Assembly: GCA_023228645.1 (NCBI GenBank) | Contig: JALOAT010000025.1 | Coordinates: 1 to 50,247 of the forward strand | Direction: 5' to 3' | DNA: 50,247 nt | DNA from: Gammaproteobacteria bacterium | GTDB lineage: Bacteria > Pseudomonadota > Gammaproteobacteria > Thiohalomonadales > Thiohalomonadaceae | Shown: positions 1 to 7,176 of the stretch, one piece after another | Position numbering within the stretch: the first letter of the stretch is position 1 | Layout: every line of letters starts with the position of its first letter | Position numbers and translations under genes: made by a program | Notes under the pieces: generated by a model | The model's input: only the letters and a program-made list of their open reading frames with translations | The model's database searches: none | Told to the model about the DNA's origin: nothing

Positions 1-108
1 TCCCCACGAGATCCACCAGTTTCCAGCGGCACCGTTCAAATACAGCAGCCCAAGCAGCACCCCGCCAACTAGCACGATCCATCTTGCTGCTTGCCGAAGG
101 CTGCCCAT
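1..108 (-). CDS. Partial membrane protein of a second integron cassette
   Basis: Reads from an ATG at 108 leftwards off the window; only the first 36 residues are present. After a basic start (GSLRQAAR) there is one hydrophobic stretch, roughly residues 10-28, rich in Val, Leu and Gly, which looks like a signal anchor or first membrane segment. It lies 12 bases beyond the attC site at 120-209, in the same direction as the preceding cassette gene, with the short leader typical of gene cassettes. The product is not recognisable and the family cannot be named from this fragment. Reading as a cassette gene is inferred from the attC context. Confidence 0.55.
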   Translation of the reverse strand, partial: MGSLRQAARWIVLVGGVLLGLLYLNGAAGNWWISWG

Positions 109-119
109 GGTCTTCTTAC

Positions 120-209
120 GTATAACGCTTTTCTTCAGCCGCGCCCGCGCACCGAAGCCTGAAAGAACGCCGCAACGTCACGGGCGTCGGATGAAAGAAA
201 TTGTTAGCT
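120..209 (-). mobile_element. Integron attC recombination site
   Basis: On the minus strand the site opens with AGCTAAC (203-209) and closes with GCGTTATAC, the crossover G being at 126. The two halves form an imperfect palindrome: AACAATTTCTTTCATCCGAC with its continuation GCCCG pairs with the complement of CGGGCGCGGCTGAAG plus AAAAGCGTT. The left inner box CCGACGCCC carries one extra A relative to the right inner box, the unpaired base that is a hallmark of attC sites. The spacing and boxes resemble the classical aadA-type attC. The R' core is GTTATAC, one base off the GTTRRRY consensus. The stop codon of the upstream cassette gene (TAA, 204-206) lies inside the first box, as is usual in cassettes. 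Confidence 0.85.
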
Positions 210-633
210 GGCATTTTTCCTGGCTCGCGCAGCAAGCTTCCAGTGGATGGCGAATAGCGCAATATTCAACAGCAAGATGATGGCATTCCGCGCCAAGCCT
301 TGAAATCCGATCCTGCGCTCAGCGCGCAGCGCCTGGTCATAACTCTGAATTCGCGCATCCGTTAGCGCGGCGCCTTCGGGTGGCTTGTAGCTGTCCTTGT
401 CCTCTCGATAACGGTTTTCATTGCTGAGAGACTTTCTGAATGCCTCATCCGTTTGATGGCGTTCCCAGTTGTGGTTGGAGAGCGTGAACTCTGGCGCGAG
501 AACAGAGACACCATCCCAGACGGCAATCCCAAGAACGATTACGAAACACGCAACGGTGAAAAAGCAGACTGCCAAAGCGTAGATTTCCAAAAGGTTCCGT
601 TTCACTACGACCTCCCGATGTTGAAGCAGCTAA
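126..633 (-). mobile_element. Complete integron gene cassette
   Basis: The unit between two G^TT crossover points: a GTTAGCT core at 628-634 upstream of the gene and the attC core at 120-126 downstream. It carries one open reading frame (204-605), a leader of about 28 bases with a good ribosome binding site, and its own attC. This is the standard one-gene cassette layout. No integrase gene is present on the right, where hemH begins at once, so this is either the far edge of an array or a cluster of attC sites without an integrase. The downstream boundary is secure; the upstream one rests on the core heptamer alone. Confidence 0.65.
204..605 (-). CDS. Hypothetical two-segment membrane protein, cassette-borne
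   Basis: 133 residues from a GTG at 605 preceded by GGGAGGT four bases upstream. It has a hydrophobic segment at about residues 8-31, a polar middle rich in Asn, Arg, Glu and Lys (about 43-95) and a second hydrophobic segment at about 103-122 ending in a basic tail. The likely arrangement is an N-terminal anchor, a polar loop of about 70 residues and a C-terminal anchor. I do not recognise the family. Codons are visibly richer in A/T than those of the chromosomal neighbours, which fits a mobile cassette. The stop codon lies inside the attC site. Cassette genes of this size are usually unassigned, and nothing here indicates a function. Confidence 0.75.
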   Translation of the reverse strand: MKRNLLEIYALAVCFFTVACFVIVLGIAVWDGVSVLAPEFTLSNHNWERHQTDEAFRKSLSNENRYREDKDSYKPPEGAALTDARIQSYDQALRAERRIGFQGLARNAIILLLNIALFAIHWKLAARARKNAS

Positions 634-996
634 CTATTAATTGAACGTCCGATCTACCAATATCAACGTCATCTGCACTGCTCCATCGCCGATTTCTCCT
701 TTAGTGGCAGGGTGTTAGCGGATTTTGGCCATGCCGGGAATATACTGCAATTTGACCATTCAACATAGATGAACGGCAAATCGCCATCTAATACGCGGCG
801 CGGGCAGGAGATGGCCTGAATTTTTTCTGCAAAATCGGTGGCTTAACGACCAATGGGCCGGAATTGGCGTGGAGAATTCTTGCAGGCCTTAACCCGGTGA
901 GCGCCAGAGAGCTTCGCGCGCCACGACGCAGCATGAGTTGCTGTGAGCGGGACAAGGACCTCGAAGGCTGGCATACAAAAACACGTGGAAACGTGA
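606..996. other. Gene-free gap between cassette array and hemH
   Basis: No convincing coding sequence on either strand. A GTTAGCT core (minus, 628-634) marks the upstream edge of the cassette. A second GTTAGC occurs 80 bases further out (714-719 on the plus strand), but the 91 bases between them do not form an attC-like palindrome. On the minus strand this stretch contains ATGGAGCAG followed shortly by GATG, loosely recalling part of class 1 attI, but this is weak. The rest, 720-975, shows nothing I can name. The hemH terminator occupies 976-995. Confidence 0.4.
976..995 (-). terminator. Short terminator behind hemH
   Basis: On the minus strand, directly after the hemH stop, CACGT-TTCC-ACGTG folds into a five-pair stem and is followed by TTTTTG. 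The stem is short, so strength is uncertain. Confidence 0.5.
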
Positions 997-1977
997 TTAC
1001 AGCGCGCCAACCACGATATCGGCTAAAAAAGCGATGTGGTCTTCGCGGTCGTTCAGCGCTGGGATGTAGCGGTAGGCCTTGCCGCCTGCGTTCAGGAACA
1101 GTTTGCGGTTGGTCTCGGCCATTTCTTCGAGGGTTTCCAGGCAGTCGGCGGCGAAGCCCGGGCAGATCACGTCCACGCTGGCGATGCCTTCGCTCGGGAG
1201 TGCGGCCAGGGTTTCGTCGGCATAGGGCTTGAGCCATTCCTCGCGGCCGAAGCGTGACTGGAATACGACCTGCCAGCGGTCCGGCGCCAGTTGGAGTTGG
1301 GTGGCCACCTGCCCTGCCGTGTGCAGGCATTGCTCGTGGTACACGTCGCCTTCGCTGCGAAAGCGCTCGGGGGTGCCGTGGAAGGAGAACAGCAGCCGTT
1401 CGCCCGGCGGCTGGGTCGCCCAAGCCTCGCGGATAGACGCGACCAGTGCGGCGATGTAGCCCGGGTGGTCGTGGTAGTCGCCGATGAAATGCAGGTCGGG
1501 CACGAAGCGGCGCTGGCGCATGGCGTCGGCCAGGGCGTCGAAGGTGGAGCCGGTGGTGCTGCATGAGTTTTGCGGGTAGAGCGGCAGCACGATCAGGCGC
1601 TGAACGCCGGCGGCGTCCAGTTCTCGCAGGGCGCTCGCGATGGAGGGGTTGCCGTAGCGCATGCCGATGGCCACCGGCACGTCCAGTTCCGTGCGCACGC
1701 GCAGTGCGGCGCTGAGTGCATCGCGCTGGCGGCGGGTGATATTGATGAGCGGCGCGCCCTCGTCGGTCCAGATGGCTTCATACAGGCGCGCGGAGCGCGC
1801 CGGGCGCGTGCGCAGGATGATGCCGTGCAGGATGGGCCACCACAGCACCCGCGGCAGATCCACGATGCGTCGGTCCCAGAGGAATTCCGCCAGGTAACGG
1901 CGCAACGCCGTCGGCGTGGGCGCGTCGGGGGAGCCGAGGTTGGTGATGAGGATGCCGGTGCGTGGCTGGACGGACAT
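997..1977 (-). CDS. hemH: Ferrochelatase
   Basis: 326 residues, the usual length for the bacterial enzyme. It inserts Fe2+ into protoporphyrin IX in the last step of protohaem synthesis. The N-terminus MSVQPRTGILITNLGSPDAP matches the family opening. The catalytic His (about residue 200, in LLFSFHGTPERF) and the acidic residue in the late motif (Glu about 255, in KPYADET) are present, as is the FQSRFG block. The ATG at 1977 is chosen because the family motif begins there; a TTG ten codons upstream is possible but unsupported. It is transcribed away from the cassettes and stands alone, with a repeat element upstream. The neighbourhood encodes several haem-dependent proteins, including a c-haem chemoreceptor. 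Confidence 0.95.
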   Translation of the reverse strand: MSVQPRTGILITNLGSPDAPTPTALRRYLAEFLWDRRIVDLPRVLWWPILHGIILRTRPARSARLYEAIWTDEGAPLINITRRQRDALSAALRVRTELDVPVAIGMRYGNPSIASALRELDAAGVQRLIVLPLYPQNSCSTTGSTFDALADAMRQRRFVPDLHFIGDYHDHPGYIAALVASIREAWATQPPGERLLFSFHGTPERFRSEGDVYHEQCLHTAGQVATQLQLAPDRWQVVFQSRFGREEWLKPYADETLAALPSEGIASVDVICPGFAADCLETLEEMAETNRKLFLNAGGKAYRYIPALNDREDHIAFLADIVVGAL

Positions 1978-2088
1978 GGGTTGTTCGGGTGTTCGATGAG
2001 CGCCCAAGCATACCCGATAGGTCGCGTCCTGCGGCAGCTTTGGCCCGCGTGGTCCTGCGGGAGGGATTCAACGCAAAGCCACAGTGGC

Positions 2089-2166
2089 GTAGGTCACGTT
2101 GGCGCGTCCAGCGCCTACGTGACGAACGCGGCCCGAAGATGTCACGTAGCTTCGCAACGTGACTAC
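2089..2166. repeat. GTAGGTCACGTT composite repeat, copy 1
   Basis: Two palindromic arms, GTAGGTCACGTTGGCGCG...CGCCTACGTGAC and GTCACGTAGCTTCGCAACGTGACTAC in part, are separated by about 17 bases. The same pair of arms recurs at 16616-16682, 37689-37768 and 37812-37894. It sits upstream of hemH and downstream of the 2264-2812 gene. The architecture resembles REP/BIME elements; no REP transposase is in the window. Confidence 0.85.
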
Positions 2167-2263
2167 GACTGAATTGATCCCCTCATCCTATCCTTCTGAG
2201 AGTGTGGGGTACGAGTGACTAAGAGACAGCTTCAGGGAAGAGGGACGTTCCTGTCGCGTTGAA

Positions 2264-2812
2264 TCAGGTCCCCAGCAGCCGCGTGCCGTTGACCTCGAAG
2301 CAGGCGAAGGGCTCGCGGCCCCAGTGGGTGACCTTGCGCACGGTCAGGGCGACCGGTTCCTCGCTGACGACCTTCTGGATGGTGGACAGCACCAGGTCCA
2401 GGCGCACCCGATCCGGCGAGAAATGTCGACCCAGTTCTGTCAGTGCCTGCGCCTGACTGGGGCGCACGCGCGGCAGCGTGTAGGTGAGACATTGCGACTG
2501 GGCGATGTGCACGTTGGAAAATACGCGCGAGAGCCGGCGGCGCAATTCGCGACAGGTGAAATCGACGCAGAACCGCCCCACTTCGTCGACCAGCGCGATG
2601 AGCGCCGGGTCGACGCGCCCGCCACCCTCGCGAAAAAAGTCCACGGCCGGGAAATAACCGAGTCGGCGCGCCGCGACTTCCTCGGTGACCTGGGCAGCGA
2701 GGCTGTCGCCGAGCACCCAGGGCAGATAGCCCATATTCAATTCGATGATGTCCTCCGGCACCGTGACGGTGAGCCCGAGGGCGACACGGGTGATCTGCAC
2801 CGGATGGCCCAT
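2264..2812 (-). CDS. Conserved-looking protein of unknown function, coupled to dsrS-like gene
   Basis: 182 residues from the ATG at 2812, which overlaps the upstream stop as TGATG, so translation is probably coupled to the DsrS-like gene. There is no signal peptide or membrane segment. The protein looks like a mixed alpha/beta cytoplasmic protein with a basic helix near residues 85-100 (TCRELRRRLSRVFS) and a conserved-looking C-terminal strand region ending EVNGTRLLGT. I do not recognise a family. It is the last gene of a minus-strand run starting with moxR at 6325. By position it may work with the DsrS-like protein; that is an inference from the overlap only. Confidence 0.75.
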   Translation of the reverse strand: MGHPVQITRVALGLTVTVPEDIIELNMGYLPWVLGDSLAAQVTEEVAARRLGYFPAVDFFREGGGRVDPALIALVDEVGRFCVDFTCRELRRRLSRVFSNVHIAQSQCLTYTLPRVRPSQAQALTELGRHFSPDRVRLDLVLSTIQKVVSEEPVALTVRKVTHWGREPFACFEVNGTRLLGT

Positions 2813-3918
2813 CACACCGTCCCGCGCAGCACCGCCATGCGGGCCAGGATGGGCTTGACCACGGGTTCGATGCGCCCGCGCATCACGGAACCGACGGCAT
2901 CGGAGTGGGCGAAGATGTCGGTGACCGCCGCCTCGCTCACTTCCGCCAGGAACAGCATGGCCTCCACCTCACGGCGCAGCGCGGGCAGCGCGGCGAGGAG
3001 CGGCGCGACCGCATCCTGGCCATCGGCGAGCCGCGCGGCCACCGCCGCGTCCAGGTCGGCCATGCTGCGCAGGCGCACACAGCCCAGGCGCAGGTCGCAA
3101 AAGTAGTGGCCAATGGTATTGAGCAGGGCCGTGACGATGTCTTGATCGGCCGGCCGGCGCAGCGCATCGGCGGCCACCTCCAGGAAGGTCTGGCCCTGGC
3201 TGCCGAGTAGTTTGGCGAGCAGCGCTGCGGCGGCCCCCGGCAGGGTCGCCAAGGTAGCCAGCCACGGCTCGGCACCGTCCCGTGGCGGCTGCGGCTCAGG
3301 CAGGTCGTCGGGCACGGCATGGAGGAAGCCGACGCGATAGGTCTTCTTGCTGCGCCCGGCGTCCCACAGACGCTGGCGCCGCTCCGGGGTGACCAGTCCG
3401 GGCTGCAACACCAGCCGCACCGAGTCCAGGATGTCGCAGTGCTCGGTCTCGAAGGGCAGGTATTCGATGAGGTAGTCGGCGAGCACCGGACCCATGACGC
3501 CCTGCGCCACGCGCGGATGCTCCAGCATGCGCCGGGCATGCTCGGCCGACGGCGCCGCCCACCAGGCGCGCCGCGCCAGGTCGTCCGTCAGGCCCGGCGA
3601 GCACACCACCGCCATCACCGCCTCCGGCTCGCCCAGGCGCAGCAGGCGATCGAGCTGCTCGTGATCGATCTGGCCCATGCGCGTCCAGCGCCTCAGGAAT
3701 ACGGGATAGCCACCGGGCGAATCGAGCACGGCACCCGACAGCAACGCGCGCACATAGCCCAGGTATTTGTCGCCGTTGCAGGTGGGATTGAGCTGGACCT
3801 TCAGCTCATGGCCGGCCTGTAAGCCATACACGGCCATGGCATTCTCGTCGATGCGCACCGCCTCGGCGTTGGTGACCAGCACGTTGAGGCGCAGACTGTC
3901 TTCGGCACTCAGGTTCAT
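2812..3918 (-). CDS. dsrS: DsrS-like sulfur metabolism protein
   Basis: 368 residues, soluble, no signal peptide. The opening SAEDSLRLNVLVTN, the following AVYGL and QLNPTC blocks, and the PGGYPVFLRRWTRMGQ and LTDDLARRAWWA segments match my recollection of DsrS, encoded at the end of the dsr cluster of Allochromatium vinosum and present in other sulfur-oxidising Gammaproteobacteria. Its biochemical role is not established; an influence on dsr expression has been suggested. Here it is separated from other dsr genes and sits nine bases after a DUF2201 gene in a moxR-led run. The family call rests on recalled sequence similarity, without a search. The start ATG has no strong ribosome binding site. 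Confidence 0.65.
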   Translation of the reverse strand: MNLSAEDSLRLNVLVTNAEAVRIDENAMAVYGLQAGHELKVQLNPTCNGDKYLGYVRALLSGAVLDSPGGYPVFLRRWTRMGQIDHEQLDRLLRLGEPEAVMAVVCSPGLTDDLARRAWWAAPSAEHARRMLEHPRVAQGVMGPVLADYLIEYLPFETEHCDILDSVRLVLQPGLVTPERRQRLWDAGRSKKTYRVGFLHAVPDDLPEPQPPRDGAEPWLATLATLPGAAAALLAKLLGSQGQTFLEVAADALRRPADQDIVTALLNTIGHYFCDLRLGCVRLRSMADLDAAVAARLADGQDAVAPLLAALPALRREVEAMLFLAEVSEAAVTDIFAHSDAVGSVMRGRIEPVVKPILARMAVLRGTV

Positions 3919-3927
3919 CGTTTTCGT

Positions 3928-5169
3928 TCAGTTGAGCTGGATGCGCTGGCCCCAGGGCACCTTGGCGCGCCCCTTCACCAGCCAGACCACCGGGTAATCC
4001 GGCGCGCGCTCCGGAAAGCGCCCCTCCGCATCCGTGAAATAGACCAGCAGATCGGGCCGCGTCCCTTCGCGGGCGATCCAGTCGAAGACGGGGCGGAAAT
4101 CGGTGCCGCCACCGCCCGGGAATTCACGCGGCAGCTTGAACTCCTCCCAGGGCTCGAAGCGCCATGGGCCACCCTCGGCCAGATCGGCATCGCAGGCGAA
4201 CAGGGTCACGCGCGCACGCACCTGCGCCTTGAGGGCGTCCACCTCCGAGAGGAACTGGCGCATCTCGGCATCGGACACGGATCCGCTGGTATCGAGGGCC
4301 ACCACCACATCCACTTCGTGGCTGCGCAGGCTCGGCAGGATGGCCGCGCCCTCGCGGCGTGAAGGTCGCGTGTAATTGTAGTCATCGCGGGCCGTCGCGC
4401 TCATGAAGCGCGCCAGCAGCGCGCGCCACGGCAGTTGCGGCTGCAGCAGGTGATCCACCAGCCGCGCCAGCGGTCCGCTCAGCTTGCCCGCCTGCATGGC
4501 CTGCTGCGCAGCGCCGGCGAGGCGCTGGCGCCACTGCACCGCCAGTTGCTCGCGTTCCTCGTGGGAGAGCGGCGCGGGGCGATCTTCACCGCGCGCCTCG
4601 TCTTCGACTTCGTGGCTTTGCGGCCGGCTGCCCTGCCCCTGCCCTTCCTGCGGCCTGCCGCCGCCACCCGGTGCCTGGTTGTCGCCTTGGCCGCCACCCT
4701 CGCCGCGCGTTCCGCCCTCATTTTCACCCGGGTCGTAGAGGTGATCGTCCTGGGGTTTGAGGTCCTCGTGCTCGTCCAGGCAGGGGTAGATCTCCTCCGC
4801 CGTCATGCCCTCGAATTCCTTCAGAAACAGCGCATCGGGGGTCGGCCGCAGGCCGTCGGCGACGAGGATGGGATTGACGGCCAGATCGCAGGCGATGTCC
4901 CAGCGCGCCTTCTGGCGGTGCTGGCGCCGCGCAAAATGTGACAGCGCGCAGTGCAGCGCCTCGTGGGCCAGCACGAACTGGGTCTGGTCCACGGAAAGCG
5001 AGTTGATGTAGTCCGGGTTGTAATAGAACGCCCGCGCATCGGTGGCCGTGGTGCGACACCACGGACCCGCCGCCTTCATGGGCAACCGCAGCACCAGCGC
5101 GCCCAGAAACGGCTTGTCCAGGATCAGGCGCGTGCGCGCGGCGGCGAGTTTGGTTTCGAGGTCGTTCAT
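3928..5169 (-). CDS. DUF2201 metallopeptidase-like and VWA-domain protein, MoxR partner
   Basis: 413 residues in three parts. Residues 1-140 are a metallopeptidase-like domain with HEALHCALSH (His69, Glu70, His73, His78), an HEXXH zinc motif with a third His five residues on. Residues about 145-200 are a Gly/Gln/acidic linker. Residues about 285-413 are a von Willebrand A fold with the metal-ion-dependent adhesion motif DTSGS at 293-297, a GGGGTD loop and a later YFTDAEG. This matches the DUF2201 family, commonly encoded beside MoxR ATPases. The MoxR gene is 112 bases upstream in the same direction. Such pairs act as chaperones or metal-insertion machines for target enzymes; the target here is unknown. 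Confidence 0.85.
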   Translation of the reverse strand: MNDLETKLAAARTRLILDKPFLGALVLRLPMKAAGPWCRTTATDARAFYYNPDYINSLSVDQTQFVLAHEALHCALSHFARRQHRQKARWDIACDLAVNPILVADGLRPTPDALFLKEFEGMTAEEIYPCLDEHEDLKPQDDHLYDPGENEGGTRGEGGGQGDNQAPGGGGRPQEGQGQGSRPQSHEVEDEARGEDRPAPLSHEEREQLAVQWRQRLAGAAQQAMQAGKLSGPLARLVDHLLQPQLPWRALLARFMSATARDDYNYTRPSRREGAAILPSLRSHEVDVVVALDTSGSVSDAEMRQFLSEVDALKAQVRARVTLFACDADLAEGGPWRFEPWEEFKLPREFPGGGGTDFRPVFDWIAREGTRPDLLVYFTDAEGRFPERAPDYPVVWLVKGRAKVPWGQRIQLN

Positions 5170-5182
5170 GAAGAAAACGGCC

Positions 5183-5270
5183 CAACACAGAGGCGCAGAG
5201 ACACGGAGATCACAGAGGAAAACATGGGCTCCTGCTCCGTGTTCTCTGTGTCTCTGTGCCTCTGTGTTGA
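5183..5270. repeat. CACAGAG-unit hairpin repeat between moxR and DUF2201 genes
   Basis: The left arm AACACAGAGGCGCAGAGACA continues with cggagatcacagagg; the right arm is its near-complement (tctgtgtctctgtgcctctgtgtt). Units of 8-10 bases repeat within each arm, and the arms flank a loop of about 20 bases. It fills the 112-base gap between two genes that look co-transcribed, so it could form a hairpin in their mRNA. Confidence 0.8.
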
Positions 5271-5281
5271 GTCTTTCATGT

Positions 5282-6325
5282 TCAGGCGTAAAGCATCACG
5301 TCGGCCACCGCTTTCGCCCAGGGGGAGAATTCGGGGACGTTGAAGATCGGCTGGCCGATGGCGCGGTGCATGTCGGAGACCAGCATGACGCCCATTTCGC
5401 GTTCCGGGAAACGGCCGGCGAAGTTGAGGATGGCGCCGTACACGGCCTTGGCGTCGGCACTGCCGCGCGCGCGGATGGCGCGGCCCACCAGGGCGGCGGC
5501 AATGGCGTATTGCAGGTCCACCTCGCGCGGGATGGGCACGGGCTCGCCCTGGAGTATGGCGTCGATGTCCGGCAGCTTGTCCAGGTGGCGCACGAAGGCG
5601 TCCAGTTCGATGCCCGCGGCGGGGCCCACGCAGGCCTGCAGCGAGGACAGCAGCAGGTCCGGGCTGTCGCCGAACTTCTGCAGGGCGCGATGGGCGAATT
5701 CCCAGGAGCGCGGCGTGGGGAAGGCCATGGGGTTGTGGGCCGGGTCGAAGTCGAACAGCAGCTCGGGGCGGAAGCGCAGGAAGGCGATGACGCGCTCGTC
5801 CACACCGGCCTCGTAGGCCCAGGCCACCCAGTCGTCCAGGTGGGTCTCCACCTCGAAGTGGGCGAAACGGTTGGCCAGCGGCGCGGGCATGGCGTAGGTC
5901 ACGCCGCGGTCACCCTGGCGGTTGCCGGCGGCGAAAATGGCCCAGCCCTCCGGCACCCGGTATTCGCCCAGGCGGCGGTCGAGGATGAGCTGGTAGGCGG
6001 CGGCGGAGACGCTGGGTGGCGCCGAGGTGATCTCGTCCAGGAACAGGATGCCTTCGGGACCGTGGCGACGGGCGTCCGGCAGCATGGCGGGTACGGCCCA
6101 TTCCACGCTGCCCTCCGCGCGGAATGGAATGCCGCGCAGGTCGGACGGCTCCATTTGGGACAGCCGGATGTCGATCACCGGCACACCGTGACGCTGGCCC
6201 ACCTGGCCAACCAGTTGGGACTTGCCCACGCCCGGCGGCCCCCACAGCATCACCGGCGTGTGATGCCCCTCGCGGGTGCTCGTGAATTCCCGTTCCAGAA
6301 CCTGGCTGATATGTGCCGGCCGCAT
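5282..6325 (-). CDS. MoxR-family AAA+ ATPase
   Basis: 347 residues from the ATG at 6325, which has a strong GGGGAGAGG ribosome binding site; the reading frame runs further upstream into repeat DNA but that part is not credible. Walker A is GPPGVGKS (29-36), Walker B is ILFLDEIT (93-100), and a sensor-1 segment AAGNRQ and an arginine-finger region ANRF follow, as in MoxR proteins. These hexameric ATPases work with VWA-domain partners, here the DUF2201 protein downstream, to activate or insert metals into target enzymes. It is the first gene of the minus-strand run that ends with dsrS and the unknown gene. Confidence 0.9.
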   Translation of the reverse strand: MRPAHISQVLEREFTSTREGHHTPVMLWGPPGVGKSQLVGQVGQRHGVPVIDIRLSQMEPSDLRGIPFRAEGSVEWAVPAMLPDARRHGPEGILFLDEITSAPPSVSAAAYQLILDRRLGEYRVPEGWAIFAAGNRQGDRGVTYAMPAPLANRFAHFEVETHLDDWVAWAYEAGVDERVIAFLRFRPELLFDFDPAHNPMAFPTPRSWEFAHRALQKFGDSPDLLLSSLQACVGPAAGIELDAFVRHLDKLPDIDAILQGEPVPIPREVDLQYAIAAALVGRAIRARGSADAKAVYGAILNFAGRFPEREMGVMLVSDMHRAIGQPIFNVPEFSPWAKAVADVMLYA

Positions 6326-6447
6326 TGCCTCTCCCCGATTCTTTTCACACAGTGGCCGGAAAACGCCGGTCTCGCGAAATACTTTATCAGTATCGTCGGA
6401 TTTGCTGAAGCGGCCATTCGGGGGAGGGGTATATGGCTGGAAGGGAT

Positions 6448-6674
6448 AAACGCGGAGGACGCGGAGGCGCGGAGGGCGCGGAGAATTTCCTTTGCTAGCA
6501 GGGGCTACCGCCTGTGCCAGCGGGCTCAGCCCGCGATTTCGCTGCGACGGATGACATCGCGGCCTGAGGCCGCTCCTGCGGGGGAGGGATTGCCTTAGGC
6601 GTGGCGTGCAGCTCACCCGAACAACGCCCCTCGAGATCCTCCGCGTCCTCCGCGCCTCCGCGTTCTCCGCGATT
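6448..6674. repeat. GCGGAG-unit hairpin repeat split by another repeat
   Basis: Left arm 6448-6486 and right arm 6635-6674 are inverted copies built of CGCGGAGGA/CGCGGAGGC/GAACGCGGAG units. Between them lies a different palindromic element (6519-6580), so this looks like one repeat inserted into the loop of another. It fills most of the 361-base gap between nudix and moxR. No coding sequence is credible here. Confidence 0.8.
6519..6580. repeat. REP-type palindromes, CGCGGCCTGAGGCCGCTCC family
   Basis: Two head-to-head palindromes: AGCGGGCTCAGCCCGCGATTT and ATCGCGGCCTGAGGCCGCTC, the latter followed by ctgcgg. The same arrangement recurs at 18894-18970. The motif resembles REP elements of Pseudomonas and related bacteria (GCGGGCT..AGCCCGCTCC). 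Confidence 0.75.
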
Positions 6675-6686
6675 CGGTACCCGGAA

Positions 6687-7124
6687 TTACACCAACGGCC
6701 GCGGCAGCCGGCCGGTTTCGCGCCAGCGGCAGTAGTCGGCCAGAATGCGGGCGTGGTCGAAGGCGAGCGGTGCGGGCAAGGCGTCCAGGGGGTAGATGGC
6801 CAGGGCCTGGGCGTCATCACGGGCCTCGGGTTCGCCCTCGGCCTCGGCCACGTACACCACGCTCACGGTCTGGCCGCGTGGATCACGGCCCGGTTCGGAA
6901 TAGACGCCCAGCAAGGCGGTGAGGCGTACCTGCATTCCCGTCTCTTCCAGGGCCTCGCGTACCGCCGCCTGCTCCACGGTCTCGCCGGCTTCCATGAAGC
7001 CACCCGGGATGGCGTAACCCGGCGGCGGGTATTTGCGCTCGATGAGCACGATGGGCCGGCCGGGGCGATCCACCAGCTCGATGATGGCATCTGCGGCGAT
7101 GGGCGGGGTGACGGGACGGGGCAT
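6687..7124 (-). CDS. Nudix hydrolase
   Basis: 145 residues from the ATG at 7124. The Nudix box is complete: GGFMEAGETVEQAAVREALE followed by ETG, matching GX5EX7REUXEEXGU. This box binds Mg2+ and cleaves a nucleoside diphosphate linked to another moiety. The N-terminal part (AADAIIELVDRPGRPIVLIE) and PPPGYAIPGG block resemble ADP-ribose or NADH pyrophosphatase-type relatives more than MutT, but the substrate cannot be fixed. It follows thioredoxin after a perfect 20-bp hairpin and may be partly co-transcribed with it. Confidence 0.9.
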   Translation of the reverse strand: MPRPVTPPIAADAIIELVDRPGRPIVLIERKYPPPGYAIPGGFMEAGETVEQAAVREALEETGMQVRLTALLGVYSEPGRDPRGQTVSVVYVAEAEGEPEARDDAQALAIYPLDALPAPLAFDHARILADYCRWRETGRLPRPLV

Positions 7125-7131
7125 GATGTGA

Positions 7132-7174
7132 GATGCGCGTGAGGCGTGGCGACGCGCCACGCCTCACGCGCATC
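7132..7174. repeat. Perfect 20-bp inverted repeat between thioredoxin and Nudix genes
   Basis: GATGCGCGTGAGGCGTGGCG (7132-7151), loop ACG, then the exact complement (7155-7174). It starts two bases after the thioredoxin stop and ends seven before the Nudix start. There is no T-tract on either side, so it is not a classical terminator. It could stall or attenuate read-through, protect the 3' end of the thioredoxin mRNA, or be a single-copy palindromic repeat. Confidence 0.85.
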
Positions 7175-7176
7175 GT

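Noticed and set aside
629..719. A second attC site between the two GTTAGC cores
   Set aside because: The halves do not pair beyond the terminal six bases and there are no inner boxes.
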